Below are positions 7,726 through 16,563 of a DNA stretch of 34,865 nucleotides, in pieces. How positions within the stretch are numbered: position 1 is the stretch's first letter; the number at the start of each line of letters is the position of its first letter. The translations under genes were made by a program, and so were the position numbers. A model generated the notes under the pieces. That model was not told where the DNA came from and did not search any database. It worked only from the letters and a program-made list of their open reading frames with translations. Source of the DNA: Segetibacter sp. (lineage in GTDB: Bacteria > Bacteroidota > Bacteroidia > Chitinophagales > Chitinophagaceae); the NCBI GenBank assembly GCA_028288485.1, contig JAQBNO010000020.1, positions 1 to 34,865 on the forward strand, in the 5' to 3' direction.

Positions 7726-10700
7726 TCAAAATCCAACATTTAACCCTACTGTAAGACTTTTAGGTAAAGGATAGTCGTTTAAGTCTATTCCGGGAGTCAG
7801 AGAATTTCCCGAGTTGCTTGAGTCTGGATTCCAGGAAGTATATTTCGTGAAAATGAATGGGTTGGTAGCATTGATGTAAACCCTGGCGGAATTTAATGTA
7901 AGTTTCTTAGAAATACTTTCGGGTAATACATAACTCAAGGTAATGTTGTTGATCCTCATGTATGTTCCGTTATCGATCTCCCTTTGACTGCTTTCGCCCC
8001 GAATGTTACCGGTAGGAGCATCGTTGGGCCTTGGGGTATTACCATCTCCGGGGTTTTCGGGAGATTTCCAGTAATTGTTGGATAAAGCCAACTGGTTAGT
8101 ACGTGCCCTGGTGGATAAGTTTGCTCCTACCCTTGTTTTGTTAATCACCTGCGCTCCTTTTGAGCCCTGGAGGCCGACATTCAAACTTAAGCTGCGGTAA
8201 GAAAAACGGTTGGTCATGCCATAATAAAAATCAGGATAAGGACTGCCCATAATGGTCTTATCGAGGCTATTTATTATACCGTCGGGCTTTCCGTTAGGTC
8301 CACTCACATCTACAAATCTTGTATCTCCCATACGTGAGCGGTTGGTTGTACCGGGAGCGAAAATTGGTCCGGCGTCTAATTCTGCCTGGTTTTTAAAGAC
8401 ACCGTTGGTTAACCAGCCATAAAACATTCCTATCGGCATGCCGATTTGTGTGATATTGGCATTGGTAATAATAGGGTCGCCGGAAGGTCCTAAGCGAACA
8501 ACTTTATTTTTATAAGTGGAGAAGTTGAGATCAGTAGCCCATTCAAATTTCCCCTCTAAGTTTGTGGTGCTTAGCACAAACTCCCAGCCCGTATTTCTAA
8601 CCTCACCTATATTTTTTAAAGCGGTATTGAAACCGGTTATTGCCGGAACGTTTACATTCAATAATAAACTTGAATTATTGGATTTAAAGTAATCGACCGT
8701 AACGTTAATTCTTCGCTTTAAAATACTTGCGTTCACACCTGCGTTAAACTGTTTTTGCTTCTCCCATGTTAATACAGGGTTAGCCAATCTTCCGGGTGCG
8801 TACCCTCCTACAGCGGTATTTCCCAACACATATTTTTCGTATATAGCAGTAGCGATATGTTCGTAATTACCTATATTGTTATTCCCGGTTTCGCCATAGC
8901 TGGCGCGGAATTTCATATCGTTTATTAAACGAATGTTCTTAAAAAAGTTTTCATCAGATACACGCCAGGCAACTGCTGCCGAAGGGAAAACGCCGTACTT
9001 TCTTTCACTTCCAAAACGCGACGACCCATCGGTACGTATAGATGCGGTTAAATAATATTTACCACTAAAATTGTAGTTTGCCCTTGCCAGGTATGACACC
9101 ATTGCCCACTTATCTCTTGTTGATGTTCCATCTGTAATTATTCCACTAACTGCGCTCAGTGTAGGAACAAGATTATTGGAAAACCGGTCGCTGTACAAAT
9201 AATTGGCTTCCAAAACATCTTTTTGTGCAGTATAACCAACTACACCTGATATGTTGTGTTTATTCAGGCTTTTGTTATAATTCAAAGTATATTCTGCAAG
9301 CCAGTTCTTATTGAGAGAAGATTGATCACTTGCATAAGCCACCTCATTTAGAAAGGCCGGGATTTTTGGACGGAACTTGCTTTCACGGGTACTCATCATA
9401 TTTGCCCCTATTAACACATTAAACTTCAAGTCATTGAAAATTTTATATTCGGCATTGATATTTCCTATCAACCTCATTCCGCTCCTCGGATGTTTAATTT
9501 CGTTAACGAGCGCCAAAGGATGATAAAAATTTCCGGTAGCAGCCAGACCATTATAAGAGTAATAGTCGCCGTTGGCATCATATACAGGATAGTAAGGGGT
9601 AACAGCCATTGCGCTTCCCAAAACATTTTCGTTAGGTCCACTGGTTAAGCCGCTTGCAGTAACAAGGTTCTCTTCGGTATAGGAAGGGTTTAGATTAACC
9701 CTCACTGATAGTCTTTTTGAGACCTGCGCATCAATATTTGCCCTTACCGAATACCTGTTGAAATTTGTATTCCGGATAATTCCCTGCTGGTTAAAATATT
9801 CTCCACTTATAGCATACCTAACGTTGCTGCTGCCTCCGTTAATCGCTATCTGGTGTTGTTGCTGGGGTGCAGTGCGTAATACGAGGTCAAGCCAATCAAT
9901 ATCAGTCGTATTTCTTCCGGCCAGAACATCCATAATTATATCCGGAACTGCTAATCTCCATGTATTTCCCGGCCCCGAAACATTATTTCCTGCGTCAATG
10001 TTCCTGTTTTTAACACCATCGTGAAAGTATTGCGCCTCTTCCTTTGCATTCATCATTTTTGGCTTTAGCGAAACCTGCTGCAAACCATAATAAGTGTCGT
10101 AGGTAAGGTTAGTTCTGCCCTGCTTACCTCTCTTTGTTGTAATAATGATGACGCCGTTTGAACCGCGCGAACCGTAGATAGCAGTAGCTGAAGCATCCTT
10201 GAGAATATCCATACTCTCAATATCATTTGGATTCAGCGTTTGAATGTCTCCAACGGGAAAGCCGTCGACGACATATAAAGGTTCAGAACCGGCAGATATA
10301 CTACCGATACCTCTTATCCTAATTTGTGGTGCGGCTCCGGGTTGTCCCGATACCGGTTTTACCTGCACACCTGCAGCTTTACCCAACAGCGCCTGGTCTA
10401 CCCGCGAAACTGCAAGATCCCTAATATCTTTACCATCGACAGAACCAACTGCACCTGTCAGGTCTTTTCTTCTTTGCGTACCATAACCTACAACCACCAC
10501 ATCATTTAAGTTATTGCTTGATTGCTCGAGGGTGAGGGTTACGTTGGACTGATTATTAACGCTGATTTCTCTTTCCATGTAGCCTACATAGGAAATAACT
10601 AATGTAGCATTGGCTCTTGAAAGGTTTATCGAGAAGCTTCCATCCTCCTTCGTTACTGTTGCATTCGAGGTTCCCTTCTCAGTAACACTCGCTCCTGCAA

Positions 10701-11160
10701 GCGGTTCGCCATTTTTATTCAATATCTTACCATTTACGGGAACGTCTGCCTCTGCCTCTGCCTGGTAAACCTCAGATTTCAAAAATTGTATTAATTTTTC
10801 CTTTTCCTTAAGCACTACCATCGTATTGATGATCTTGTAAGTAAAAGGCTGGTACTTAAAGCAAATGTCTAAAGCTTGTTCAATCGAAGCGTCTGTGATA
10901 TTTATACTTACTTTATTTGCTTTTTGCAATAGCAGATCAGTGTAGATAAAAGTGTACCCTGTTTGTCTTTTTATTTCACGGAAAACTTTTTCCAGGGGTG
11001 CTTTTTTTTCAGAAAGACTTACTTTCTGTGCATATCCCTTTGCACTTACCTGCAGGGAGACAGACAGCAATAAAATCATCGTTAATTTCATTACCAGCAT
11101 TAATTTAGTCACAAGTTGCTGGTTTAAAAACACATGGGTAGGGGTAGCAATCGAAAGCAT
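7726..11160 (-). CDS. SusC/RagA-family TonB-dependent transporter with N-terminal STN signalling domain
   Basis: Outer-membrane TonB-dependent importer of oligosaccharides, 1144 aa. The ATG at 11160 gives the long Chitinophagaceae-style signal ending SLQVSAKGYAQ near residue 45. Residues about 50-120 form an STN domain (KAPLEKVFREIKRQTGYTF, with SIEQALDICF). This domain is used by transducing receptors to contact a FecR anti-sigma factor. A carboxypeptidase-regulatory-like domain follows (about 142-220; GKILNKNGEPLAGASV), then a TonB-box-like VVVGYGTQRRKDLTG and a plug with DILKDASATAIYGSRGSNG. The remainder is a 22-strand-type barrel ending in GLNVGF. The fecR and sigma genes lie directly upstream, which fits ligand-dependent self-regulation. 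It is clearly paralogous to the second SusC, which lacks the STN domain. Confidence 0.96.
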   Translation of the reverse strand: MLSIATPTHVFLNQQLVTKLMLVMKLTMILLLSVSLQVSAKGYAQKVSLSEKKAPLEKVFREIKRQTGYTFIYTDLLLQKANKVSINITDASIEQALDICFKYQPFTYKIINTMVVLKEKEKLIQFLKSEVYQAEAEADVPVNGKILNKNGEPLAGASVTEKGTSNATVTKEDGSFSINLSRANATLVISYVGYMEREISVNNQSNVTLTLEQSSNNLNDVVVVGYGTQRRKDLTGAVGSVDGKDIRDLAVSRVDQALLGKAAGVQVKPVSGQPGAAPQIRIRGIGSISAGSEPLYVVDGFPVGDIQTLNPNDIESMDILKDASATAIYGSRGSNGVIIITTKRGKQGRTNLTYDTYYGLQQVSLKPKMMNAKEEAQYFHDGVKNRNIDAGNNVSGPGNTWRLAVPDIIMDVLAGRNTTDIDWLDLVLRTAPQQQHQIAINGGSSNVRYAISGEYFNQQGIIRNTNFNRYSVRANIDAQVSKRLSVRVNLNPSYTEENLVTASGLTSGPNENVLGSAMAVTPYYPVYDANGDYYSYNGLAATGNFYHPLALVNEIKHPRSGMRLIGNINAEYKIFNDLKFNVLIGANMMSTRESKFRPKIPAFLNEVAYASDQSSLNKNWLAEYTLNYNKSLNKHNISGVVGYTAQKDVLEANYLYSDRFSNNLVPTLSAVSGIITDGTSTRDKWAMVSYLARANYNFSGKYYLTASIRTDGSSRFGSERKYGVFPSAAVAWRVSDENFFKNIRLINDMKFRASYGETGNNNIGNYEHIATAIYEKYVLGNTAVGGYAPGRLANPVLTWEKQKQFNAGVNASILKRRINVTVDYFKSNNSSLLLNVNVPAITGFNTALKNIGEVRNTGWEFVLSTTNLEGKFEWATDLNFSTYKNKVVRLGPSGDPIITNANITQIGMPIGMFYGWLTNGVFKNQAELDAGPIFAPGTTNRSRMGDTRFVDVSGPNGKPDGIINSLDKTIMGSPYPDFYYGMTNRFSYRSLSLNVGLQGSKGAQVINKTRVGANLSTRARTNQLALSNNYWKSPENPGDGNTPRPNDAPTGNIRGESSQREIDNGTYMRINNITLSYVLPESISKKLTLNSARVYINATNPFIFTKYTSWNPDSSNSGNSLTPGIDLNDYPLPKSLTVGLNVGF

Positions 11161-11388
11161 AAATTGGTTTTTGTTGGGTTAAACAATAGGCACACATAAT
11201 TACCTGATTAATCAAAAAACTAACAGTCGGGGGTACCCGAACTTCCTGTTTCCTTTAGGTCAATCCGATATTTTTGTCGGCGCCAGTAATTCTAAATTTG
11301 ATTTGCGCCGGGGAGTGAATAAAATTGTTATTTATATTATTTGTAAGTACCTGTCGATATTATCTAACTATGGTTAATACATTTCCTT

Positions 11389-12579
11389 TTAATTCACGAT
11401 AACTTTTCTGCCTTCAATTTCAAACTTTACTTCACTCGTAAGTTCTAATGCCTTCAACACAACTGAAAGGGTTGTATTTCTTGGAATGTCAGCATAGAAC
11501 AAATCTTTTATTTTATTATCCCCGTACACGACCTCGATATCGTACCACAACGATAATTGCCTCATTACTTTTTGTATATCCGCCTTTTCAAAATGAAAAA
11601 GCCCGTTCTTCCATGCTACCACTTCTGACAAATCCACATCATTTTCTACCTTTATCTCCCCGTTTTTTGATAACCGGGCTTCCTGCCCGGGCTTCAAAAT
11701 ATTGCTGTTACTGCCGTTAATAAAAGTTACAGCACCTTCAACCAGCGTTGTTTTCATTAGGGATTCCTGCTCATAAGCCATTATATTAAAATGAGTGCCT
11801 AACACCCGGACTTCTGCATTTTTTACCTTTACAGTAAAAGGCATTTCCTTGTTCTTCGCTACTTCAAAATATGCTTCACCAGTAATTTCGACCCGTCTTT
11901 CCTTTCCTTTAAATAATGTAGGAAAACGAAGGGATGAAGCGGCATTCAACCAAACCCGGCTATTATCGGGCAACACAATTACATACTGTCCACCTCTTGG
12001 AGTGGATATGGTATTGTAAAAAACTTCACCGTCCGCTGCGTTTGAAGCATTATAAGTAAGCTGACCGTTGATTTTCAATACGCTCGTAGTACCCTGCTGC
12101 ACCAGCTGCCCGTTAGCCGCATCGTCGAGGTAAATAGTTGAACCGTCGGCCAAAGTCAACAAAGCTTTATTGCTACCTGGCGGTACATCTTTTCCATTCA
12201 GTTTATACTTCTCCTCCTTTTTCGTAATGTTCTTTGTATTTTCAATCCGATGATTTTTAAATACTGAGTAGGTATTTAGAATAAGCAGCCCGATAACACA
12301 GGCCGCTGCAATTCTTATTGTCCACATTTTTAAAAGAGCAGACTTATTTTTTTGTTTCTTCACGCTAATTCGCCCATAGATGCCAGCTAAAATTCTCCTG
12401 GATTTCTGTTCATCCAATAATTGCGGCTGCTCCAGGTTCTCTTCAAATTGCTGGTGCAACAAATCCTGCAATTCATTTGGTTCATTGTTATTTAAATATT
12501 CCAACAGCCACTGTTTTTCCTCCTCTGTCCACTCGGTTTTGTTCAATAATTGCGATAATTGATTTTTCAATTCTTCCAT
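11389..12579 (-). CDS. FecR-family anti-sigma factor
   Basis: Inner-membrane regulator that holds an ECF sigma factor and receives the signal from an STN-bearing SusC. The 396-aa protein has a polar cytoplasmic N-terminus (1-83), one transmembrane helix at about 84-106 (MWTIRIAAACVIGLLILNTY), and a periplasmic FecR domain with STPRGGQYVIVLPDNSRVWL and ITGEAYFEVAKN. It ends in a DUF4974-type secretin-like domain (about 325-396; FEKADIQKVMRQLSLWYDIE), the usual Bacteroidota arrangement. The start ATG at 12579 is the first in the frame and gives the expected N-terminal length. It lies between the sigma factor, 498 bp upstream, and the STN-type SusC, 228 bp downstream. These gaps are wider than usual for a sigma-FecR-SusC unit. 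Confidence 0.95.
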   Translation of the reverse strand: MEELKNQLSQLLNKTEWTEEEKQWLLEYLNNNEPNELQDLLHQQFEENLEQPQLLDEQKSRRILAGIYGRISVKKQKNKSALLKMWTIRIAAACVIGLLILNTYSVFKNHRIENTKNITKKEEKYKLNGKDVPPGSNKALLTLADGSTIYLDDAANGQLVQQGTTSVLKINGQLTYNASNAADGEVFYNTISTPRGGQYVIVLPDNSRVWLNAASSLRFPTLFKGKERRVEITGEAYFEVAKNKEMPFTVKVKNAEVRVLGTHFNIMAYEQESLMKTTLVEGAVTFINGSNSNILKPGQEARLSKNGEIKVENDVDLSEVVAWKNGLFHFEKADIQKVMRQLSLWYDIEVVYGDNKIKDLFYADIPRNTTLSVVLKALELTSEVKFEIEGRKVIVN

Positions 12580-13077
12580 GATGATTTATTTTATCCAATC
12601 AATACCAGTTCAACTTAAAATAAACATATTCTTTCGTTCGTTGAACAGAATCTTCAATTTCAATGGCTCGCGTATTATAAATACCGAGTAAAACAGAAAA
12701 CGGGGGGGTAATTTTTAAAAAAAATAAAAAAAAGGTTGCAACTTAAAAGGATGGAGATACAAGCGTCTATCTCTAACTTAAAAATTTTCAGGTTACCGTT
12801 GCAATCAACACATGAAAACATGAGCAAACTGTTGCATTTCCAGTAAGTACGGTTGTATTCTTCTTTCTGCAGGTTGAAAACATACCTTAAAAAGTGTCGG
12901 CGAGCCCTTTACCTTTTAACGAGACCGACACCACCAAAGGGATTCATTCGGACAACAGTAGTGGCCATAACAGCGGAAGCCGGACCATAAAAAAAGCCGG
13001 CACTAATGGCTATGGTGTTGGTATACCGCATGCTGAAATACTTTATAAGCATGCCAGAACCAAAAAAGATTGTAAAT
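12580..13077. other. 498-bp gap between sigma factor and anti-sigma factor genes
   Basis: No gene supported. It contains a run of seven G (12702-12708) next to long A-runs (12717-12734), about 120-150 bp upstream of the anti-sigma factor start, and a candidate minus-strand hairpin at 12894-12931. Open frames on either strand here lack any recognisable protein feature. Confidence 0.6.
12894..12931 (-). terminator. Possible terminator hairpin after the sigma factor gene
   Basis: On the minus strand GTGTCGG (12931-12925) can pair with CCGACAC (12900-12894) across a 24-nt loop, followed at once by TTTTTAAGG. It lies about 147 bp after the sigma factor stop codon. The 7-bp stem with a U-run fits a weak intrinsic terminator, but the long loop lowers confidence. 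Confidence 0.3.
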
Positions 13078-13659
13078 CTAAAACCGCAAGAGTAGTGAAA
13101 GAATTGTGATGTGCACAACCGTGGAGTGATAGTTAGGATGCTTCTGAATGTCGTGCTTGATATAACTGATAGCGGCAGACAAGTACTCTTTAACGGTGTG
13201 CTTTGAAATGCGTAATTCCTTTGCAGTTTCATCGTAGCTCTTACCTTCAAGTTTACACAGTTCCAACACCTTTCTTTTTTGAGGAGAAAGTTTATTAATA
13301 GCTTCCTTCAGCAAAATGGATTGTGTCTCCCTGAAATTAACTTCCAGCTCATTCGAATATTTCATTCCTGCGTTCTCGTTACACACGACCGATTCCCTCA
13401 ATGTTTTTTTAAGAAAGCTAACTGACTTATTATAACTCACTACAAATAACCAACCTGATATTGATTTCGCCGGATCTATGACCATGCGGTTTTCCCATAA
13501 ACTCGTAAACACTTCCTGTACTATATCTTCACTGGTAGTGGTATCCCTCGTCAATTTTAAAACATTATAATAGATGGCGTGGTGATACTTATGGTATAAA
13601 GTATCGAAAGCATCGACGTTATTTAGGCGGAGACGATTGACAAGCTCGTTTTCATCCAT
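13078..13659 (-). CDS. RNA polymerase ECF sigma factor (sigma-70 family, Bacteroidota type)
   Basis: Transcription initiation factor of about 193 aa, likely released by the neighbouring FecR protein to activate the locus. Region 2 is seen near residues 20-60 (AFDTLYHKYHHAIYYNVLKL then TSEDIVQEVFTSLWENR). Region 4 is seen near 115-170 (INKLSPQKRKVLELCKLEGK, SYDETAKELRISKHTVKEYL, the helix-turn-helix). The tail is hydrophobic (VVHITILSLLLRF), as often seen in Bacteroidota SusC-linked sigma factors. I take the ATG at 13659 (MDENELVNRL) as the start; an in-frame TTG three codons upstream (13668) is possible but less likely. It is the first gene of the sigma-FecR-SusC-SusD group and follows a 571-bp gap. 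Confidence 0.95.
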   Translation of the reverse strand: MDENELVNRLRLNNVDAFDTLYHKYHHAIYYNVLKLTRDTTTSEDIVQEVFTSLWENRMVIDPAKSISGWLFVVSYNKSVSFLKKTLRESVVCNENAGMKYSNELEVNFRETQSILLKEAINKLSPQKRKVLELCKLEGKSYDETAKELRISKHTVKEYLSAAISYIKHDIQKHPNYHSTVVHITILSLLLRF

Positions 13660-14230
13660 ATTGTTCAACTGAAAACTTTAATTACTTAATTAAATGTACA
13701 ACAAAACCAATAGTTGTTAAAAATTATTAAAAATATTTAAGCCAATGCCAGATTTTATTTTAAGATTTGTTCAAATGTTTCGTATTCCTTTAAAGAACGA
13801 CGACCTTGTTGACCCTCCCGGTTCTCTTTTCGGAAGAAGCACCTTTTTCATTCACTGGCTTCGGTTGCGACACTTACCTTTATTACCATCCATGCAGTTT
13901 TAAGACGCCAGGGCCACACACAGTTCATTCGCTAATTCATTTCCAATGTTAAAAATAAGTATGTGTGAAAACTTAAAGTGTAGTATTGATTTTAAACCAA
14001 ATCACCCAATGGTTGGCGCCGGTGCGTTTCACTTTAATTACCAATTTTTTTGATACCGGCATTAGCTCCCTGGTTGATCATCGTTGCGTCGCATTACGTT
14101 CGTCTGCATCTCGCTGTGGTAGCGTTTAAAGAAGGCAAGGAAAATCGTGGATATATCTTCCACCAATTACACTAACATTTTAAAACATAAAAGTTCTAAG
14201 GACCGCCTTTCCTTTGTTTTTCTTTGCAGA
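13660..14230. other. 571-bp gap upstream of the sigma factor gene
   Basis: No gene supported. The sigma factor promoter should lie here, in the A/T-rich part at about 13670-13790, but I find no clear TTTG/TAnnTTTG pair. One degenerate copy of the dispersed repeat (14079-14099) lies towards the upstream hydrolase gene. Confidence 0.6.
14079..14099 (-). repeat. Degenerate copy of the dispersed repeat core
   Basis: The plus strand reads CATCGTTGCGTCGCATTACG. Its first 14 bases are identical to the start of the copy at 29289-29312, and it then diverges. The CGGCTC part of the full element is not recognisable nearby. Confidence 0.45.
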
Positions 14231-16411
14231 TTATTCAACCGATTGGCGGGCAATACCTGTTACACCGTTTGCAAACTCTATGTCCTTAACAACATCTGGT
14301 CTTATTTTCTCCCAATGGAAACGAAGATGGTCATTTTCTCTCCATGGCTTTCCATTCTCTTCACTATAATGAACCAACGGCATATCATTATAAATGGGAC
14401 GGGTTATGGCAATTACAACGTCCCAGTATCTTAACGCGTTTTGCAAATGCTCCACCGCTTTTTGTTTGTTATTTGCGCCTCCTTTGACCTTATAAGTTTG
14501 CAGTGCAACTGCACCTTTTAGTTTTTCGGCAAAATGCAATCCCAGGTTTGCCCATGCTTTAATATCGGCTACTTCATACATGAGTGAATTGTTACCAGCC
14601 GTTTGAATACTTTTCACCAAATCAAGTGCTTTGTTACAATCCTGTTCCAGCATTTGAGCCAGAACCGGTGGTGTAATTTTATTGCGTTCAAACGAAACGC
14701 CTGAGGAAATTGCTTTTACATAATCAGCCACCGAAACGTAATCAGGATCTGTAGCCGGCTGCTTCGTCAGCCTCTCCACGGATATATATTCTACCCGTTT
14801 CACTTTGGGATCGAGGGCCATAAAGCCTTCACTGTACAACATGAAGTCCCAGGTAAAATCGAAGGCAGAACCAAGTCGTAAAGGAGTTTTCCCTGCAAGA
14901 GCAGAAGCCTGCAGTAAATTGTCCGCCTGCTTGCCATAACGCCGGGTAAACTCTGCCTTAAACTTCTCATCGGGTGTTGCCGGGTTATACAATAGCCTTC
15001 CCCAGATCTTATAAAACAACCATTGCCTTTCAAATGCGTATTTCCAATTCACCTTCATGCCCGTTTTTGTAAAATAATCTTTAGCGGGAATATAAGTTTC
15101 TGATCCGAGAAAATAACCACCAACGTAGGCTGGGGTATTCCGCGCAATATGTTCACGAACAAATTCAGGAACTCCCCAGCGGAGGCAAAAGAAATCTTCG
15201 TTACGCGCTGTCCAGGTAATTTTATATTGTTCAGGAACTGGATTGAACAAAGCATCATACATTTTTCCTCCATGCACTTTCACCAGCTTCGGGGTTGAAT
15301 GCGCGTGCGACCAGTTGAATTTCAGATCAGCCCAAATAGGTCCGTCAATAAATTCCAGGTTTCCTTCTGCTTCTATCACCTTCCTGGTTAGCCTTTCGGT
15401 TTCAATGCTTGTGGAACCACCCGAACCTGTGTTGGCCGACAGTGGAATTCTATGCACCAGTTTCAACTTTCGGTTTGCAAGGCGCATTCCTTCAATAATG
15501 GTTTCGCTCATCCACTCCTCCCGTTCTTTTGGAATCATTCCACCCATGTACTCACCGTGTGTAAGACCCATTCCTGTGATCTCAGGATATTCCTGCAATA
15601 ATTGTGTTACACTTTCTCTTGTATAACGTTTAATAATTTCCGACGTATCTCCTTTTCCGAAAAAGTAGTCGTGTGCAGGGTTATCTGTTGCAACATTATG
15701 AGCCTTTGCAAAGGCCGGACTTACAAAAATGTTGAAAGGAAAGATATACGTTTCAATAGCCCGCTCTTTGGCAAGGCGAAAAATACCATGGAACAAAGTC
15801 TGCCACTCTTTTAATTCAGCATCGCTAAAGGGACTTGCCTCAGGAAAGTTCTTGGCTTTGATCATGTAGGTGTATGGATGCAGGTTCCAAAGAGTAAGTG
15901 AATTGAAGCGGTTTTCGGCCATCATATCCAAAAAAGCTTCCCAATATTTCAGGTCCTTGCAAGTCTCTACATGCTGATCAAGGGAAGCACTGCGACGATA
16001 AGTATCCCAGGGAAGATCATATTTAATGGCACGGAAAGGCAGGTTAGGTTTCTCGCTGGCTGCTTTTATATTTTTCAGCTCGACTCCATTACCGAGGTCT
16101 TCAGCTATTGATAAACTTCCGTAGATCATTCCCCTTTCGTCGCCACCGGTAACCGTAATTCGCTTTCCATCGTTTGCAATGGAGTAACCTTCTTTACCAA
16201 GTTTAGTTGAGTCAACAGCAAGCTTTATTACGAAGGCGGCCTTGGTGTCTTTTACAGGAGTTCCTTTTTTTGACAAGGATTTAGTCAACATCCTTGCTGC
16301 GTAAGCTGCCTGTGGCTGTGCTTTTGAGTAAAGAATATTTACAGTTTGAGAAAAAGCAACGCCGATACAACCGGCAATGGCTGGCAGAAAACAAGCAATT
16401 ATTTTTTTCAT
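14231..16411 (-). CDS. Secreted GH67-like glycoside hydrolase, 726 aa
   Basis: Exported hydrolase-like protein with a short Sec signal ending GVAFSQ at about 22. Residues 23-115 are the N-terminal alpha/beta domain with TGGDERGMIYGSLSIAEDL. The barrel region begins RAIKYDLPWDTYR and carries LTLWNLHPYTYMIK, PFNIFVSP, and GMGLTHGEYMGG with Glu287 as the best candidate acid. Next come FNWSHAHSTP, TARNEDFFCLRWG (Asn404-Glu405-Asp406) and GSETYIPAKDY (Glu438). A helical C-terminal region with WGRLLYNPATPDEKF completes it. It is about 65-70 percent identical by eye to the 721-aa protein just upstream (152-bp gap), so the two are a tandem duplicate. Overall layout recalls GH67, but the catalytic motifs are not those of classical alpha-glucuronidases as I know them. 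A dispersed repeat lies about 80 bp upstream. Confidence 0.82.
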   Translation of the reverse strand: MKKIIACFLPAIAGCIGVAFSQTVNILYSKAQPQAAYAARMLTKSLSKKGTPVKDTKAAFVIKLAVDSTKLGKEGYSIANDGKRITVTGGDERGMIYGSLSIAEDLGNGVELKNIKAASEKPNLPFRAIKYDLPWDTYRRSASLDQHVETCKDLKYWEAFLDMMAENRFNSLTLWNLHPYTYMIKAKNFPEASPFSDAELKEWQTLFHGIFRLAKERAIETYIFPFNIFVSPAFAKAHNVATDNPAHDYFFGKGDTSEIIKRYTRESVTQLLQEYPEITGMGLTHGEYMGGMIPKEREEWMSETIIEGMRLANRKLKLVHRIPLSANTGSGGSTSIETERLTRKVIEAEGNLEFIDGPIWADLKFNWSHAHSTPKLVKVHGGKMYDALFNPVPEQYKITWTARNEDFFCLRWGVPEFVREHIARNTPAYVGGYFLGSETYIPAKDYFTKTGMKVNWKYAFERQWLFYKIWGRLLYNPATPDEKFKAEFTRRYGKQADNLLQASALAGKTPLRLGSAFDFTWDFMLYSEGFMALDPKVKRVEYISVERLTKQPATDPDYVSVADYVKAISSGVSFERNKITPPVLAQMLEQDCNKALDLVKSIQTAGNNSLMYEVADIKAWANLGLHFAEKLKGAVALQTYKVKGGANNKQKAVEHLQNALRYWDVVIAITRPIYNDMPLVHYSEENGKPWRENDHLRFHWEKIRPDVVKDIEFANGVTGIARQSVE

Positions 16412-16489
16412 ATGTCAATTTTGAAATGGAACGCAACCCCTGAATGGGCTCTAAACGATGCAAAATGAAATGCTGATATTATTGTTGCC

Positions 16490-16547
16490 GTACAAGTGTG
16501 CGACGCAAGGATGTTGAACAGAAATTCTGCGGCCGGGCTCAAAAAAT
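16490..16547 (+). repeat. Dispersed 60-bp repeat upstream of the 726-aa hydrolase gene
   Basis: Begins GTACAAG-T-GTGCGACGCAAGGATG, continues to CTGCGGCCGGGCTC and an A-run. The sequence just before it (TATTGTTGCCGTAC) looks like a collapsed opposite arm, as if an inverted pair had lost its spacer. Confidence 0.7.
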
Positions 16548-16563
16548 AAATACGATCTCTCTA

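Noticed and set aside
12894-13109. Plus-strand 71-codon frame between sigma and FecR genes
   Set aside because: Low-complexity composition, no recognisable domain, partly antisense to the sigma gene end, and overlapping the candidate hairpin; taken as chance.
13660-13800. Bacteroidota promoter (TTTG / TAnnTTTG) before the sigma gene
   Set aside because: Searched by eye here and upstream of the other genes; only partial matches with wrong spacing (for example TATTGGTTTTG), so no promoter is called.
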